DNA of 64,000 bases, from positions 868,001-932,000 of the forward strand of contig SNVD02014965.1 of assembly GCA_013180625.2 (NCBI GenBank), written 5' to 3'. Below the pieces are notes generated by a model. That model saw nothing but the letters and a program-made list of their open reading frames with translations, made no database searches and had not been told where the DNA came from. Source of the stretch: Boswellia sacra (lineage: Eukaryota; Streptophyta; Magnoliopsida; Sapindales; Burseraceae). Positions 36,011 through 47,164 of the stretch are shown piece after piece. The position numbers and the translations under genes are program-made. How positions within the stretch are numbered: the stretch's first letter is position 1; the number at the start of each line of letters is the position of its first letter.

Positions 36011-37664
36011 TGAAAAATTGATTTATCAAATTTCCTTGGGACACTAGGAAATTAAAGTTGACGGTTTGAAGTAAGTAAACACTTTTTTTTTAATGGCTAA
36101 CGTATGAAAAAAAAAGTATTATATGGGATAATGATAATAAACCCCCTAAGATTTGGCGTAATATAATAATCCCTTGACATTTGGGAACGACATATTTTCC
36201 CCTTGTCGATAATTGCCAAAGTTAACTCTAACAAAACAAGGGCAAATATAGGATTCGAATTTATTTGTGAAAAGAAAAAAGAAATTTCATCATTCTAGGT
36301 TTGTCACAACCAAGACAATTTTTATTTAAACAATTTAAATTACTAATATAGCTTTTTCTGTTAATGTAAAAATTAAATTAAATAATATTCAATATTCAAT
36401 TTACTTTTGGAAACTCTACCCACATCGCTGCCTCATCTCCCTCATTGTCACCGTTGTTTATCTCCCCACCAACTACTCCATAACCCATCGTTGCCCACCC
36501 CATCACTATCTCAAATCTGTCGCATCACCGCCATCAGAAGCACCAGCACCGGAATTTGTCATCACATCAACACCACTGCCCATCCGATCCATTCACTGAA
36601 AACCCTTATTTCTTCCCCTCTCTATGCCTCTCAAAAACACTGCCCCTATTTCTTCCCCTCTCTGTGCCTCTGAAAACCACTGCCTCTCAAAATCTTTTTT
36701 TTTTTCTAAGTTACGCAAAATCTTTTCTTTTTTGGAAGTTACGTAGGCAGAATAGATAGGACTGGTCGTGGCTTCAGTTTCTCCCCTCCTTCGTATAAAC
36801 AGCAAACATTCGAAAATCACGAAACCACATAGGATAAACCCAAGACAATTTTGGAAAACCCAAAAAACCATCCACACAAACCTACTTACCCGCCGAACAG
36901 AAAACTAGAGAACACAAAAGAATATGAAGAACCCAGAAAACCATCTGCAAAATTCAGAAAACTAAAAAATAAATTAAAATAAAACCCAAAAATGATTTCG
37001 GATTTAGCATATGTAGCCTTCACTTACAATCTCTCAATTTTTTTATATAAAAATCTTTTCACAGATTAGACCCATGAGCTGGATTTTGTAGGGGTTGTGA
37101 AGGGTTTATTTCTTTTAATTGATGATTTGATGCAGAGAGTGGTGGGTTTGTGTAGAGGTAGTGATGAAGCAATAGAGAAGACATGAGAGGAGCGTTGCTG
37201 TAGGTAGTTGGAAATTGATTTTCATTAGCTGGATTTTGATGGAAGCAACGAGAAAAGAAAGGAGAGGCAAATATATATCGATAAGCAAGGTTGGGTTGAG
37301 CTTCAGCGTGCTAAAATTTTTGGGAAGAAAACGATAAATTGGAAGCATTGCCGTAAATTGAGTGTTTGAGAGTTCGAATATTTACGTTTGGTTAAGTTGC
37401 AATTGTTAATATACAAATGTAAACTTAATTTATTTTTATATGAATAATTACAACTTAATTTGTTTTGATAAGAAACTTCAATTTGTTCTAAGCAAAAAGA
37501 GTTCTACTAGAATTGGTTAAGTAAAAACTGATTTTGACTAATATAGTTATAACTTGGAATGTGTATAAAATTTTTTTATATTATTATGTTAATTAAACTT
37601 AAATAATATGAATTTTTAAATATTTTAATTATTCTTTTTATTCCAAAGAGGGTATAATGAACAT

Positions 37665-39116
37665 GGGATATTAACATTTATCCCCCAAGGTTAAGTAAAA
37701 AAACAAATTTCCCTTGTAAGATTTGAAATTACAAATTACTCCCTGATTTTTGAATTCTGACGTTAAATTAAACGGAAAAGGAGGAGAGGAAAAAATTTCA
37801 TAATTTTATCAAAATAACCTTATGTTCGGTCATTTGATATTAATAGTTTAACCCATGAGATTAAGCAAAAAAGACAAATTCTCCCGGCATATTTTAAAAT
37901 TGTAAATTGTCCCCTTATTTTTGAATTTCGACATTAAATTAAGTGAAAAAAAAAAGAGAGAGAGGATAATATATGCTATCCGACCAAAATGCTCTTATAT
38001 AAATACAAACACCTTCACTCACTTTTCTAAAATTACCTAAACACCCTTACCTTTCTTTCTTTTTTCGTCTCCTTCTCTGGCTCCCCTCTACTAGCAATCT
38101 CTACCACCTCTCCCTAGTGTTTTACCAGATCTTTCCCCCACACCGCCATCATCTAGGGGTGGTAATTTGAATCATGACATTCGAACATGACACGAATACG
38201 ACACGAACACGACACATGATTAATAAATGGGTCAAATTCGTGTTGTAGGTGTTCAACATGCCAACTAGTTTAATGACACGAATAGTTAAATATATCTTAT
38301 CAATCATTAACACACAAGCTCGTTTAATGATATAATTTTTACCTTCTTACAACATATATATTATAAAACTGAAAATTTTATATTATAAAGTAAATTAATT
38401 TACATAATAGTAAATTGTAATGATTTTAATAATTTTTTTATACTAACAATTATTTATATTCTAAAAATAATTTTAATTGATATAAATATATAGAATATGA
38501 TATATTATGCATAATTAGATTAAAAAATTAAATAAATTATATTAATTAAATATGACACGATTACAACACGTGAGTGATGCATTTAATAACCGTATCAAAT
38601 CCGCTTTTCATGTCTTGTCATGAACAATTAAATGGGTCGGCACACATGACACGAATTGCCACCCCCACGATTGCCATTTCCTTCTCTTCGTTGATGCAAT
38701 TACTTCCGTCACCAATTCCTCCTCTCTCTCCGTCACCGTTCAATTTGAGTTTGTTAATTAAAGTTCGGATTAAAGGGTGGGTTCAATTTGACTCAAATTT
38801 ACATTTTTTTATTTATTCAATAAAGTTTTAAATATTTTTAATTATTATAGTTTTTAATTATTATTATTGTTTTCATCCTAATTTTTTAACTATTTTTATC
38901 ATCGAGAGAGAGGAATTTGTATTTTCGTTTAACCTTAGGGGGTAGATTGTTAAATATCTCTTAATTTTATCGTACGAGTTTTATTTTCAATAATACCCCT
39001 ACTCCGTTTAGTTTAACGTCAGAATTTAAAAATCAAGGGGTAATTTGTAATTTCAAATCTTGCAGGGGATAATTCGTACTTTCATTTAACCTCGGAGGGT
39101 AAATTATTAATATCCT
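37665..39116. mobile_element. Mutator-like non-autonomous element, 1.45 kb, 9-bp target duplication
   Basis: AATGAACAT at 37656-37664 and 39117-39125. Long terminal inverted repeats start GGGATATTAA at the left and AGGATATTAA in complement at the right, and continue through GATTTGAAATTACAAATTAC and TCTGACGTTAAA. Each arm contains the motif twice (about 37665 and 37850; about 38930 and 39060). No transposase is visible. The interior has a GC-richer stretch that could be captured host DNA. Confidence 0.9.
38154..38667. mobile_element. MITE nested in the Mutator-like element
   Basis: Ends TAGGGGTGGTAATTTG and, in complement, TGGGGGTGGCAATTCG, with repeated ACACGACACGAA-type words inside and an AT-rich centre. 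It interrupts a GC-richer CCGCCAT/TTGCCATTTCC stretch. No clear target duplication, so boundaries are tentative. Confidence 0.6.
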
Positions 39117-39256
39117 AATGAACATCAACGAGCTTTGATATGGTATTGTTAATGTCAGAAATTGTGTTTTCCAAACCGCAGTTAATGGTAAGGGGGAGAA
39201 CGTTCCCAACCGTCGAGGGGTTATTGTTGTTAGGCTAAACCTCACAGGTTCATTGG

Positions 39257-39259
<3 letters not shown>

Positions 39260-39315
<56 letters not shown>

Positions 39316-39337
39316 TGTATGTATGTATGTATGTATA
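39260..39337. repeat. Compound AT and ATGT microsatellite
   Basis: An AT run followed by about a dozen ATGT tetramers. The same place in the paralogous blocks (19318, 46060, 53950) also has AT or GT runs of different length. Confidence 0.92.
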
Positions 39338-39732
39338 TGTCGACACACCCACCTTAATGCCTAATAATCATCAGTCACAATTTCAATAAATTTTATTAAT
39401 TTTGCAATCTTTTAAACAAAAATATTAGTTTTATTAAAATTATAATAATATCATGTAATTTTTGAATTGGTCTTACTCGTATCTTTGTAATCTTTACTAA
39501 CTTTAGTGACAATTTTGAATTATTTTTAATAGTTTCTAAAACTTTTGAATAAAAGTATTAGTTTGTTCAAATATTAATGATGTTATATATGTGAATACTG
39601 AATCGGTCATACGTACTCCTATGCTTAATCAATGCTATCCATTTGTAAAATTTGTCTAATCAATGTTATCCATTTGTAAAATTTGTCACCTCAAACCATC
39701 CTATTAACTAAAAAAGGCACTTCACATCTCAA

Positions 39733-39740
39733 TATAAATA
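39733..39740 (+). promoter_or_regulatory. TATA box of X8 gene at 39828
   Basis: TATAAATA, 88 bases before the ATG. About 45-100 bases further upstream, a 31-bp stretch ending CCATTTGTAAAATTTGTC is duplicated in tandem (39626-39687), unlike the other copies. Confidence 0.8.
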
Positions 39741-39827
39741 GTTTGCGCTTATTAGATTCCAGCAAAACATCTTATCGATCGAGCCTTCCATTACTACTAC
39801 TGTGTGTATTGTGAAATATTTGTAATC

Positions 39828-40430
39828 ATGGCAAGAACCACCTACGCCCTCCTTGCAGCCATCTTTATGCTCGACCTCATCGGAAGCATTACTCTGTCCG
39901 GAGCGGTAATCTATTAATATTGTTATTCAATACCCTTAATTAATTATCTCACAAATTAATTTAATGCCTCATGATATTATTTTTTATTGGTTTGAAATAA
40001 TTTATGTTTTTTTTTTCTTTTTGTCCAAGCAGGAACCTCAACAGCCAGGACAACAAGCTGGAGACAAGAAATATTGTCTGCCAAAACCAGACGCCAATGA
40101 GAAGGCCTTGCAGGCAAACATCGACTATGCGTGCAGCAATGGTGTTGACTGCAAGCCCATCCAACCCGGTGGTGATTGCTTTGAGCCCAACAATGTGAAG
40201 GCTCACGCATCATACGTCATGAACGCTTTCTACAATGCAAAAGGCCGCAACGATTTCAACTGCGATTTCAGTAAAACTGGTGTCCTGTCCTCTCACAATC
40301 CAAGTACGCGACTAGACTCGTTAAATATTATATGCTATAACATTGAACCCTTCTAGCATTTCCTACATTTTAATTCTCTAATTCTATTATCTATCTGCTT
40401 ACAGGCAGTGGCAAGTGTGTCTACGCGTGA
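39828..40430 (+). CDS. Small secreted X8/CBM43 protein (Ole e 10-like), copy at 39.8 kb
   Basis: Exons 39828-39905, 40033-40303, 40405-40430 (introns 127 and 101 bp, phases 0 and 1), 124 aa. Signal peptide residues 1-26 carry an unusual Asp (FMLDLIGS) in the hydrophobic core, where paralogues have FILHL; this could weaken secretion. The mature part starts EPQQPGQQAG because the acceptor is followed by GAA instead of CAA. The X8 domain has all six cysteines and the same CFEPNNVKAHASYVMNAFY core as the 19.8-kb copy; the mature proteins differ by only a few residues. Secreted, no membrane anchor. The upstream block of this gene has been pushed apart by about 17 kb of transposons, but the proximal 500 bp of promoter is intact. 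Confidence 0.92.
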
Positions 40431-43101
40431 GTTCAGATTTGGAATATCGGCTCATGGGCTGCATGATTAACTCATCCAGTGCTGATTATTGATTTGAATA
40501 CACCTATTTGTTTGTAATTTCATTTGTCAAAGAAGATGTTCAATTCAGCTTATTAGCTGTGACATAATTACTTGAAATGCAAAGAGCATTATCCATTTTA
40601 ATAATTTAGTGTGTTGTGTGCCGTATAAATGAGTTTTGAAATTGCTACTAACCACGTATGGTGACAAAACCCATTTATCGTAACATTAGTTCAGAAAAAA
40701 ATGAGCCAAATTCAGCTGCTCTAATATTATTTTTCTTGCAAATGAACAACAGTAACTCATTTTCATACAAAAGTATCCATATATACACATGGACGTTGTA
40801 CTAATCATTAAATTTAGAATTACATATAGATTTTCTTTTATATGTATATAATCATTTCATACCATAAGCTAATAATCTCTCCAACAATAATTTTGAGGCC
40901 CTGATACTAATTGTTAGGATCAAACGTTAGTCATTCGACCAAAAACTTAAGTTATTAGTCATAATACAACTTTATTTATTTACGTGCGCTTTGAAATCAC
41001 GGAGTCCTATGTCATTAGATGCTAAGACTGAGTCTTAAGAATTTGTGCCATTGTAACATCATGGGTCCGTTAGTTGCATATACTTCATGGTAGTCTTTCA
41101 TAAAACCTGTTCAAGTCAATTTGGATTTTTTACCCCTATTTGCCAAATTGCCAAACATTCTATCCATTTCTCATCTGTAATATCATTAATAAATTGTTTA
41201 CTGAAACCCATTCTCAGTGTTATTAATCAAGGGGGTTAGACCCATGCACAATTAATGACAAGATTTAGTCTTCCACACAATAATTTTAATCAAGTGTTAA
41301 GTAGAATTTAAAACTAATTTTCATAGGAAAAGTGTCCTTTAAGTATTGAAGCATCACTCAATTCAAAAATGCAATATTAGAGATTATATTTACGATTATC
41401 ATCAAATTCTTCGCACCCGTCACACTGCATCTCCACAATCTTCTTTCCGTGCCACGAAAACCAAATTGCCCACCATAATTTTAAAGGCTTGAGGTGTCAT
41501 GTCCCACTCTTCGAATTACAATGCTCATCATTCGTACAAGTCATAGCCATAATCTTCATACTCCTACCCGTGTGTTGAAGACGGTCTTGATTGTTTTGGG
41601 GCTAATGCTTTTTACTGATGGATAGGCAGTGGTGCCCTTTGTAATATGAATTTTTTTTAAATAAAATTTTTATGGTAAACAAGTGTATTTTAGAGGTATG
41701 AAGAGGTTGATTTTCTGGTGCTAAGTAATTATCTTTCATATTAAAAATAGATTATGAATTTTGTTCAAGACAAAAGTATAAAATTTTTAGTTTATGCGTC
41801 AGGATGGAAACTAGGCAATTTAATATATATATATTTTTTGGGTATATATGTGTGTGTGTGTGTGTAATTTAGGTCTGTATTTCCTTAATTGTATGGGCTT
41901 ATTACAAAAAATTATGACACATGAGCATGTTCCGTAAACAATGAGAAATTTTAAATGATATATAAGTTTTTAAAAATAAAAAGAATTAATCAATATTGTT
42001 GTCTCGCAATGATTGATACTTGAAATCAAAGTCAGAATTATTGAAAACCAATTTAATATATAAGTTTAGTTGATAAATTAGATTGTTATTTTATATATCT
42101 TAATTCAGTGTCAAATTTAATTTTCTCTTTAATTAGACAATAAACATTAATTTCCATATTATGAAGATATATTTAGTAATTAGATTAACTAAATGTCAAA
42201 TATTTAACTGAAAACATAACGATGATATTTGGTGCCTCTAATAGCGGTAGACTATTTATAGTTAATCAAGAGAAAAACTAGCAAATATCATTGAAGTTTG
42301 TCTAAATTACATTTCCATTCAAAGGGTTTGAAAAACTAACAAAACCTCCAAAGCTGTAACCAACGCTTTACTTGCTACATTAGTTCTATTGAAATTACAA
42401 TATGGTATTGGATACGGATAAATAATAAATATATAAAAATTAATCTTTACAAGATGTACCCTTTCTCGCATTCTAATTCTGTAAAATTAAACTAACTGAA
42501 TTAATTTATTATCAAAAATAACAATGTTACAACTACAACTTATTTAAAATCAACCCTCCCTGCAATCTGAGTTTTTCTAACTTAGATTGTAGAGAGAGTT
42601 GGTTATAAATAAGTTATAAGTGTAATGTTATTTTATCAAAAAAATCAAAATCCTTAACAAAACCACCATCTAATAATCTGTCAACGCTTGAAACGAGGTC
42701 GTATGCACCAACGTTAACATCAAAAGGATTTAACCATGCCACGTTGCTATGCACCATCTATTCTCCAAGTATCCAAAATTTTACCAATTTCTTCGAGAGC
42801 ATCATTAAGAAATTGAAACAACCTTGATATATATGTTTTTTTTTTTAATCCTTCACCATTACGAAATGACAAAAAAAAATTACTAACAATTAAGTAATAT
42901 CAATCACATTTTTGGATGTTTTTGTTAACTTTAATTTCAAAGTTGTAGATATAAAATTGTTTTTATAGAAACTTTAATGATGTTTATGTAATTTCCGAAT
43001 CGGTCTTACTACATATTCCTATCTTTAATTACTGTTATCCATTTGTAAAATTTGTCACCTCACACCATCTTATTAACCAAAAAAGGCACTTCACATCCCA
43101 G
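40431..43101. other. Spacer between X8 genes at 39828 and 43194
   Basis: No gene. 40431-40850 is the X8 3' flank, 40850-41165 the old LTR fragment, and about 41180-43101 is a second copy of the spacer at about 9005-10935 (shared GTTATTAATCAAGGGGGTTA and GTTTAGTTGATAAATTAG). Confidence 0.75.
40850..41165 (-). repeat. Old LTR fragment, array copy 3
   Basis: Homologous to 20790-21130; includes CCTGATACTAATTGTTAGGA near 40900. Cut short on the right at the junction with the duplicated spacer. Confidence 0.6.
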
Positions 43102-43109
43102 TATAAATA
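43102..43109 (+). promoter_or_regulatory. TATA box of X8 gene at 43194
   Basis: TATAAATA, 85 bases before the ATG, directly after AAAAAAGGCACTTCACATC. Confidence 0.8.
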
Positions 43110-43193
43110 GTTAACGCCAATTGCATTCGAACACAACATCTGATTGATCAATTCCGTTACTACTACTGTGTGTATTGTGAAATATTTGTAATC

Positions 43194-43797
43194 ATGGCAA
43201 GAACCATCTACGTCCTCCTTGCACCAATCTTTATCCTCCACCTCGTCGGAAGCATTACTCTGTCCGGAGCGGTAATCTATTAATATTGTTATTCAATACC
43301 CTTAATTAATTATCTCACAAATTAATTTAATGCCTCATGATATTATTTTTTTATTGGTTTGAAATAATTTATGTTTTTTTTTTCTTTTTGTCCAAGCAGC
43401 AACCTCAACAGCCAGGACAAAAAGCTGGAGACAAGAAATATTGTTTGCCAAAACCAGACGCCAATGAGAAGGCCTTGCAAGTAAACATCGATTATGCGTG
43501 CAGCAATGGTGTTGACTGCAAGCCCATCCAACCCGGTGCTGATTGCTTTGAACCCAACAATGTGAAGGCTCACGCATCGTACGTTATGAACGCTTTCTAC
43601 AACGCAAAAGGCCGCAACGATTTCAACTGCGATTTCAGCAAAACTGGTGTCCTGTCCTCTCACAATCCAAGTACGCGACTAGACTCGTTAAATATTATAT
43701 GCTATAACATTGAACCCTTCTAACATTTCCTACATTTTAATTCTCTAATTCTGTTATCTATCTGCTTACAGGCAGTGGCAAGTGTGTCTACGCGTGA
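43194..43797 (+). CDS. Small secreted X8/CBM43 protein (Ole e 10-like), copy at 43.2 kb
   Basis: Exons 43194-43271, 43400-43670, 43772-43797 (introns 128 and 101 bp, phases 0 and 1), 124 aa. Signal peptide residues 1-26 (MARTIYVLLAPIF start) with a Pro in the hydrophobic core. The mature protein is QPQQPGQKAGDKKYC..., with six X8 cysteines. It differs from the 39.8-kb copy by Val for Ala after ALQ and PGADC for PGGDC. Gene and 3' flank are very close to the 39.8-kb copy, yet its upstream spacer is the 9-kb type, so it sits at a recombination join. Expected role: secreted beta-1,3-glucan binder. Confidence 0.92.
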
Positions 43798-44963
43798 GTT
43801 CAGATTTGGAATATCGGCTCATGGGCTGCATGAGTAACTCATCCAGTGCCGATTATTGATTGAATACACCTATTTGTTTGTAATTTCATTTGTCAAAGAA
43901 GATGTTCAATTATAATGACCTGAAATGCAAAGAGCATTATCCATTTTTAGTAATTTGGTGTGTTGTGTGCCGTATAAATGAGTTTTGAAATTGCTACTAA
44001 CCACGTATGGTGACAAAACCCATTTATCTTAACATTAGTTCAGAAAAAAATGAGCCAAAGTCAGCTGCTCTAATATTATTGTTCTTGCAAATGAACAACA
44101 ATAACTCATTTTCATATAAAAGTATCCATATATACACATCGACGTTGTACTAATCATTAAATTTAGAATTACATATAGATTTTCTTTTATATGTATATAA
44201 TCATTTCACACCGTAAACTAATAATCTCTCCAACGGTAATTTTAAGGCCTTGATCTAGTTGTTAGGATCAAACGTTTATCATTCGACCAAAAACTTAAGT
44301 TATTAGTCATAATGCAACTTTATTTCTTTATATGCCTTTGAAATTAAGAGTCCTGTGTTATTAAATGCTACAAGTAAGTCTTAAGAATTTGTGCCATTGT
44401 AACGTTACGGGCCCGTTAGTTGCATATACTTCATTGTAGTCTTTCATAAAACCTGTTCAAGTCAAATTGGATTTTTTACCCCTATATGCCAACATGCCAA
44501 TTTGCCAAAGATCCCCGCCTCATCTCATCTTTTCCTCGTCCATTTTTCAAATGTATGATTGATAGTTATAGAAAATATATTAATGATAAGAGATAATATA
44601 TTCACATCTCTCAACCATTCATGAATATGAAATCCATGTGTCAATAAATTCTTAAAATCTGAGGCAAAATTAGATGAATAGAGGATTCCAGTTCATACCA
44701 ACAATCTATATATTGTTCATTAATAATGTATTCATATCGTTCATAATAGATTAATATCAATTTTATATTTTTCAAAAAGAAAACATAAAAATTTATATGT
44801 GAAACTCAAAGTGAAAAATTAATTTGATATTTTGTATAATCAAGCCAAGCACGTCAAGTTTTTGTCTTAATATTTAATGAAAATTAATATAAGTAATTTA
44901 CGTTCATCTTTCCATAATTATATGAAGAAAAATACATTTCTATGATTGTCTTCATATCACAGT
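43798..44963. other. 3' flank and upstream block between X8 genes 43194 and 46552
   Basis: No gene. Usual order of 3' flank, LTR fragment and upstream block (GAGGATTCCAGTTCATACC near 44680). It ends in the hAT-type target copy ATCACAGT. Confidence 0.7.
44185..44520 (-). repeat. Old LTR fragment, array copy 4
   Basis: Homologous to the fragments at 18270, 20790 and 40850, with TAGTTGTTAGGATCAAACG near 44255. Confidence 0.6.
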
Positions 44964-45788
44964 TAGAGGTGTGCATATGGTATGATATGGTGTGGTATTA
45001 CTATACCATTCCCATACCATACATTGGTCGGATTTTAAATTTTTATATCATACCATACCATTCTTGAATACAATACCATACCACATCCCCCCATGGTAGG
45101 ATAAAGGCGGGTATGATATGGTATTTTCGGGTAGTTGACTAAATTAATCAAAATTTAGATAATATTTTACCATGTATTTTTAATTATTTTAAAGTTTATT
45201 TATAGTTTTTTTTCATGATTTTGACACTTTGAATTCTTATTTTGACATTGTTTAATATTATGATTCATAAAGTGTGTATTAAATAACAAAAAGTCAAGTA
45301 ATTACATATCCTTAACAATACAAATAATCAAGTAACTATACATTCTATAACAACACAAAGTAACATCGTATCTATAACAATACAAAAATATCATATAACT
45401 ACATATTCTATAACAACACGAATACTCAAGCAATTACATTATTTACTACTTCAAAATTCAAGCAAAATGATAGAGGGTTAGGGATTTAGGGTTACTCTTT
45501 TCATTTTATACTTTATTAGTGTATATAACACTCACACATACAAATTATACATAACCAATTATAAATTGACACGTGGCATAATTTTTATTTTTTTAAAAAA
45601 AGTATGGTCTGGTATGGTATTTTCGGATTTTTGCAAAAATACCCGCCACCATACCATATCATGGGAGGTTTTCAAAATACTTACCATACCACACCATATC
45701 TTTTTTTTTTATACCCTACCCTACCTATACCATACCATGGCGGGTATGTTGGGTTCGAGCGGGTGGGTGGGTACCATGTACACCCCTA
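44964..45788. mobile_element. hAT-like non-autonomous element, 825 bp, 8-bp target duplication
   Basis: ATCACAGT at 44956-44963 and 45789-45796. Terminal inverted repeats TAGAGGTGTGCAT (left) and, in complement, TAGGGGTGTACAT (right). The subterminal parts are full of GGTATGGTAT / ATACCATACC repeats in both orientations. No transposase. The paralogue at 53677 (ATATCACAGTATGGTAATGA) is the empty site. Confidence 0.92.
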
Positions 45789-45796
45789 ATCACAGT

Positions 45797-46049
45797 AAGG
45801 TAATGAATAAATATGTATATCAGATCAATAGGCTTCGATAGTCCTAAAAAATTATAAAAAGCACACAACCAAACAATCAAAACCTGAAACCTTCAAACCA
45901 AGGCACAACCATGAACCAGTCTTGTCATTGCTCGAAACCATGAACCTTAATGTTTACACTTGAAAAATTGATTTATCAAATTTCCCTTAAGGACATTGTG
46001 AAATTAAAGTTGACTGTATGAAGTAACTACACATTTTTTTAATGTTATA

Positions 46050-46085
<36 letters not shown>

Positions 46086-46459
46086 CAGATATGTATGTAT
46101 GTATATACACCTTAAAGCTTAATAGTCAATCTGTCACAATTTGAATAAATTTTTAGTTTCACAATCTTTTAAATATAAATATTAGTTTTAATTAAAATTA
46201 TAATGACAGTATGTAATTTTTGAATCGGTCTTATTACTCTTATCTTTTTAATCTTCATTAATTTCAGTGACAATTTTGAATAATTTTTAAGAGTTTCTAA
46301 GACTTTTGAATGTAAGTGTTAGTTAGTTTGAATATTGATGATGTTAAAATTATTACTGAATCAGTCTTATGTACTCCTAGCCTTAATCACTGTTATCCAT
46401 TTGTAAAATTTGTCACCTCATACCATCCTATTAACTAAAAAAGGCACTCCACATCTTAA
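45797..46459. other. Upstream region of X8 gene at 46552
   Basis: Continuation of the array upstream block (CAAACCAAGGCACAACCATG, TTAATGTTTACACTTGAAAA), an AT microsatellite near 46060-46085, then the conserved proximal promoter. No gene. Confidence 0.7.
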
Positions 46460-46467
46460 TATAAATA
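46460..46467 (+). promoter_or_regulatory. TATA box of X8 gene at 46552
   Basis: TATAAATA, 85 bases before the ATG. Confidence 0.8.
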
Positions 46468-46551
46468 GTTTACGCCTATGGCATTCCAACACAACATTTG
46501 ATTCATCGAGACTTCCGTTACTACTACTGTGTGTATTGTGAATTTGTAATC

Positions 46552-47164
46552 ATGGCAAGAACCACCTACGTCCTCCTTGTAGCTGTCTTCGTGCTCCACC
46601 TCGTCGGAATCATTACTCCGTTCGGAGCGGTAATCTATATTAATACTGTTATTCAATACCTGTAACTAAAGTACTGCTCTAATTAATTTAGTGCCTCATA
46701 ATATTATGTTTTTTATTGGTTTGAAGCCATTTATGGTTTTTTTTTTTTTTTTTTTTTTTGGTGTGTGCCCAAGCAGAATGCTCAAGCAGGAGACAAGAAA
46801 TATTGTGTGCCAAAACCAGATGCTAACGAAAAAGCCCTGCAAGCAAACATAGACTTTGCGTGCAGCAAGGGCGTCGACTGCAAGCCCATTCAACCCGGTG
46901 GTGCTTGTTATGAGCACAACAATGTGAGGGCTCATGCTCAATACGCCATGAATGCTTACTTCAGCGCCAATGGCCGCACCGAAGCCAGCTGCGATTTCAG
47001 TCAAACTGGTGTCATCTCCACTCAAAATCCAAGTACATGACTAGACTCCACTATATATATATGTTATGAACATTAATTAACTCTTTAATCTTTCCTATGA
47101 TTTTAATTCTCTCAATTTTGGTGTGTACCTGTTTACAGGCCGTGGCAATTGCAATTACGCTTGA
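46552..47164 (+). CDS. Small secreted X8/CBM43 protein, second subtype, copy at 46.6 kb
   Basis: Exons 46552-46629, 46777-47032, 47139-47164 (introns 147 and 106 bp, phases 0 and 1), 119 aa. Signal peptide residues 1-26 (MARTTYVLLVAVFVLHLVG start, ending FGA). The mature lead is shorter than in the 20-43 kb copies (NAQAGDKKYC, without the Gln/Pro stretch). The X8 domain has six cysteines but differs from the first subtype: CYEHNNVRAHAQYAMNAYF, GRTEASCDF, and a terminal exon reading RGNCNYA instead of SGKCVYA. No GPI-anchor tail. Intron 1 has a poly-T run of more than 20 before the acceptor. Expected secreted beta-1,3-glucan binding; the surface changes could alter ligand preference, which is inference. 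Confidence 0.92.

Larger units (their letters stand above)
36125..39247. mobile_element. Probable outer Mutator-like element holding the 37665 element
   Basis: Paralogous upstream blocks run straight from AACGTATGAAATAAAA to an AT microsatellite, but here 3.1 kb intervenes. The left end (GGGATAATGATAATAAACCC...ATAATCCCTTGACATTTGGGAACG in part) is matched by the complement of the right end (ATAACCCCTCGACGGTTGGG). A GC-richer stretch at 36407-36880 with near-repeats of TATTTCTTCCCCTCTCT has short open frames but no recognisable domain. Exact ends and duplication not found. Confidence 0.5.

Noticed and set aside
36407..36880. Pro/Ser/His-rich open frames as a host exon
   Set aside because: No domain, no splice context, and the stretch lies between Mutator-like ends; it could be captured DNA but a gene is not supported.
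38154..38667. Target duplication for the nested MITE
   Set aside because: The flanks (CCATCATC and CGATTGCC) do not match, so no duplication is claimed and ends stay tentative.
45740..45780. GGGTTCGAGCGGGTGGG as a possible tRNA fragment
   Set aside because: It lies in the repeat-rich right end of the hAT-like element and no tRNA fold is visible.
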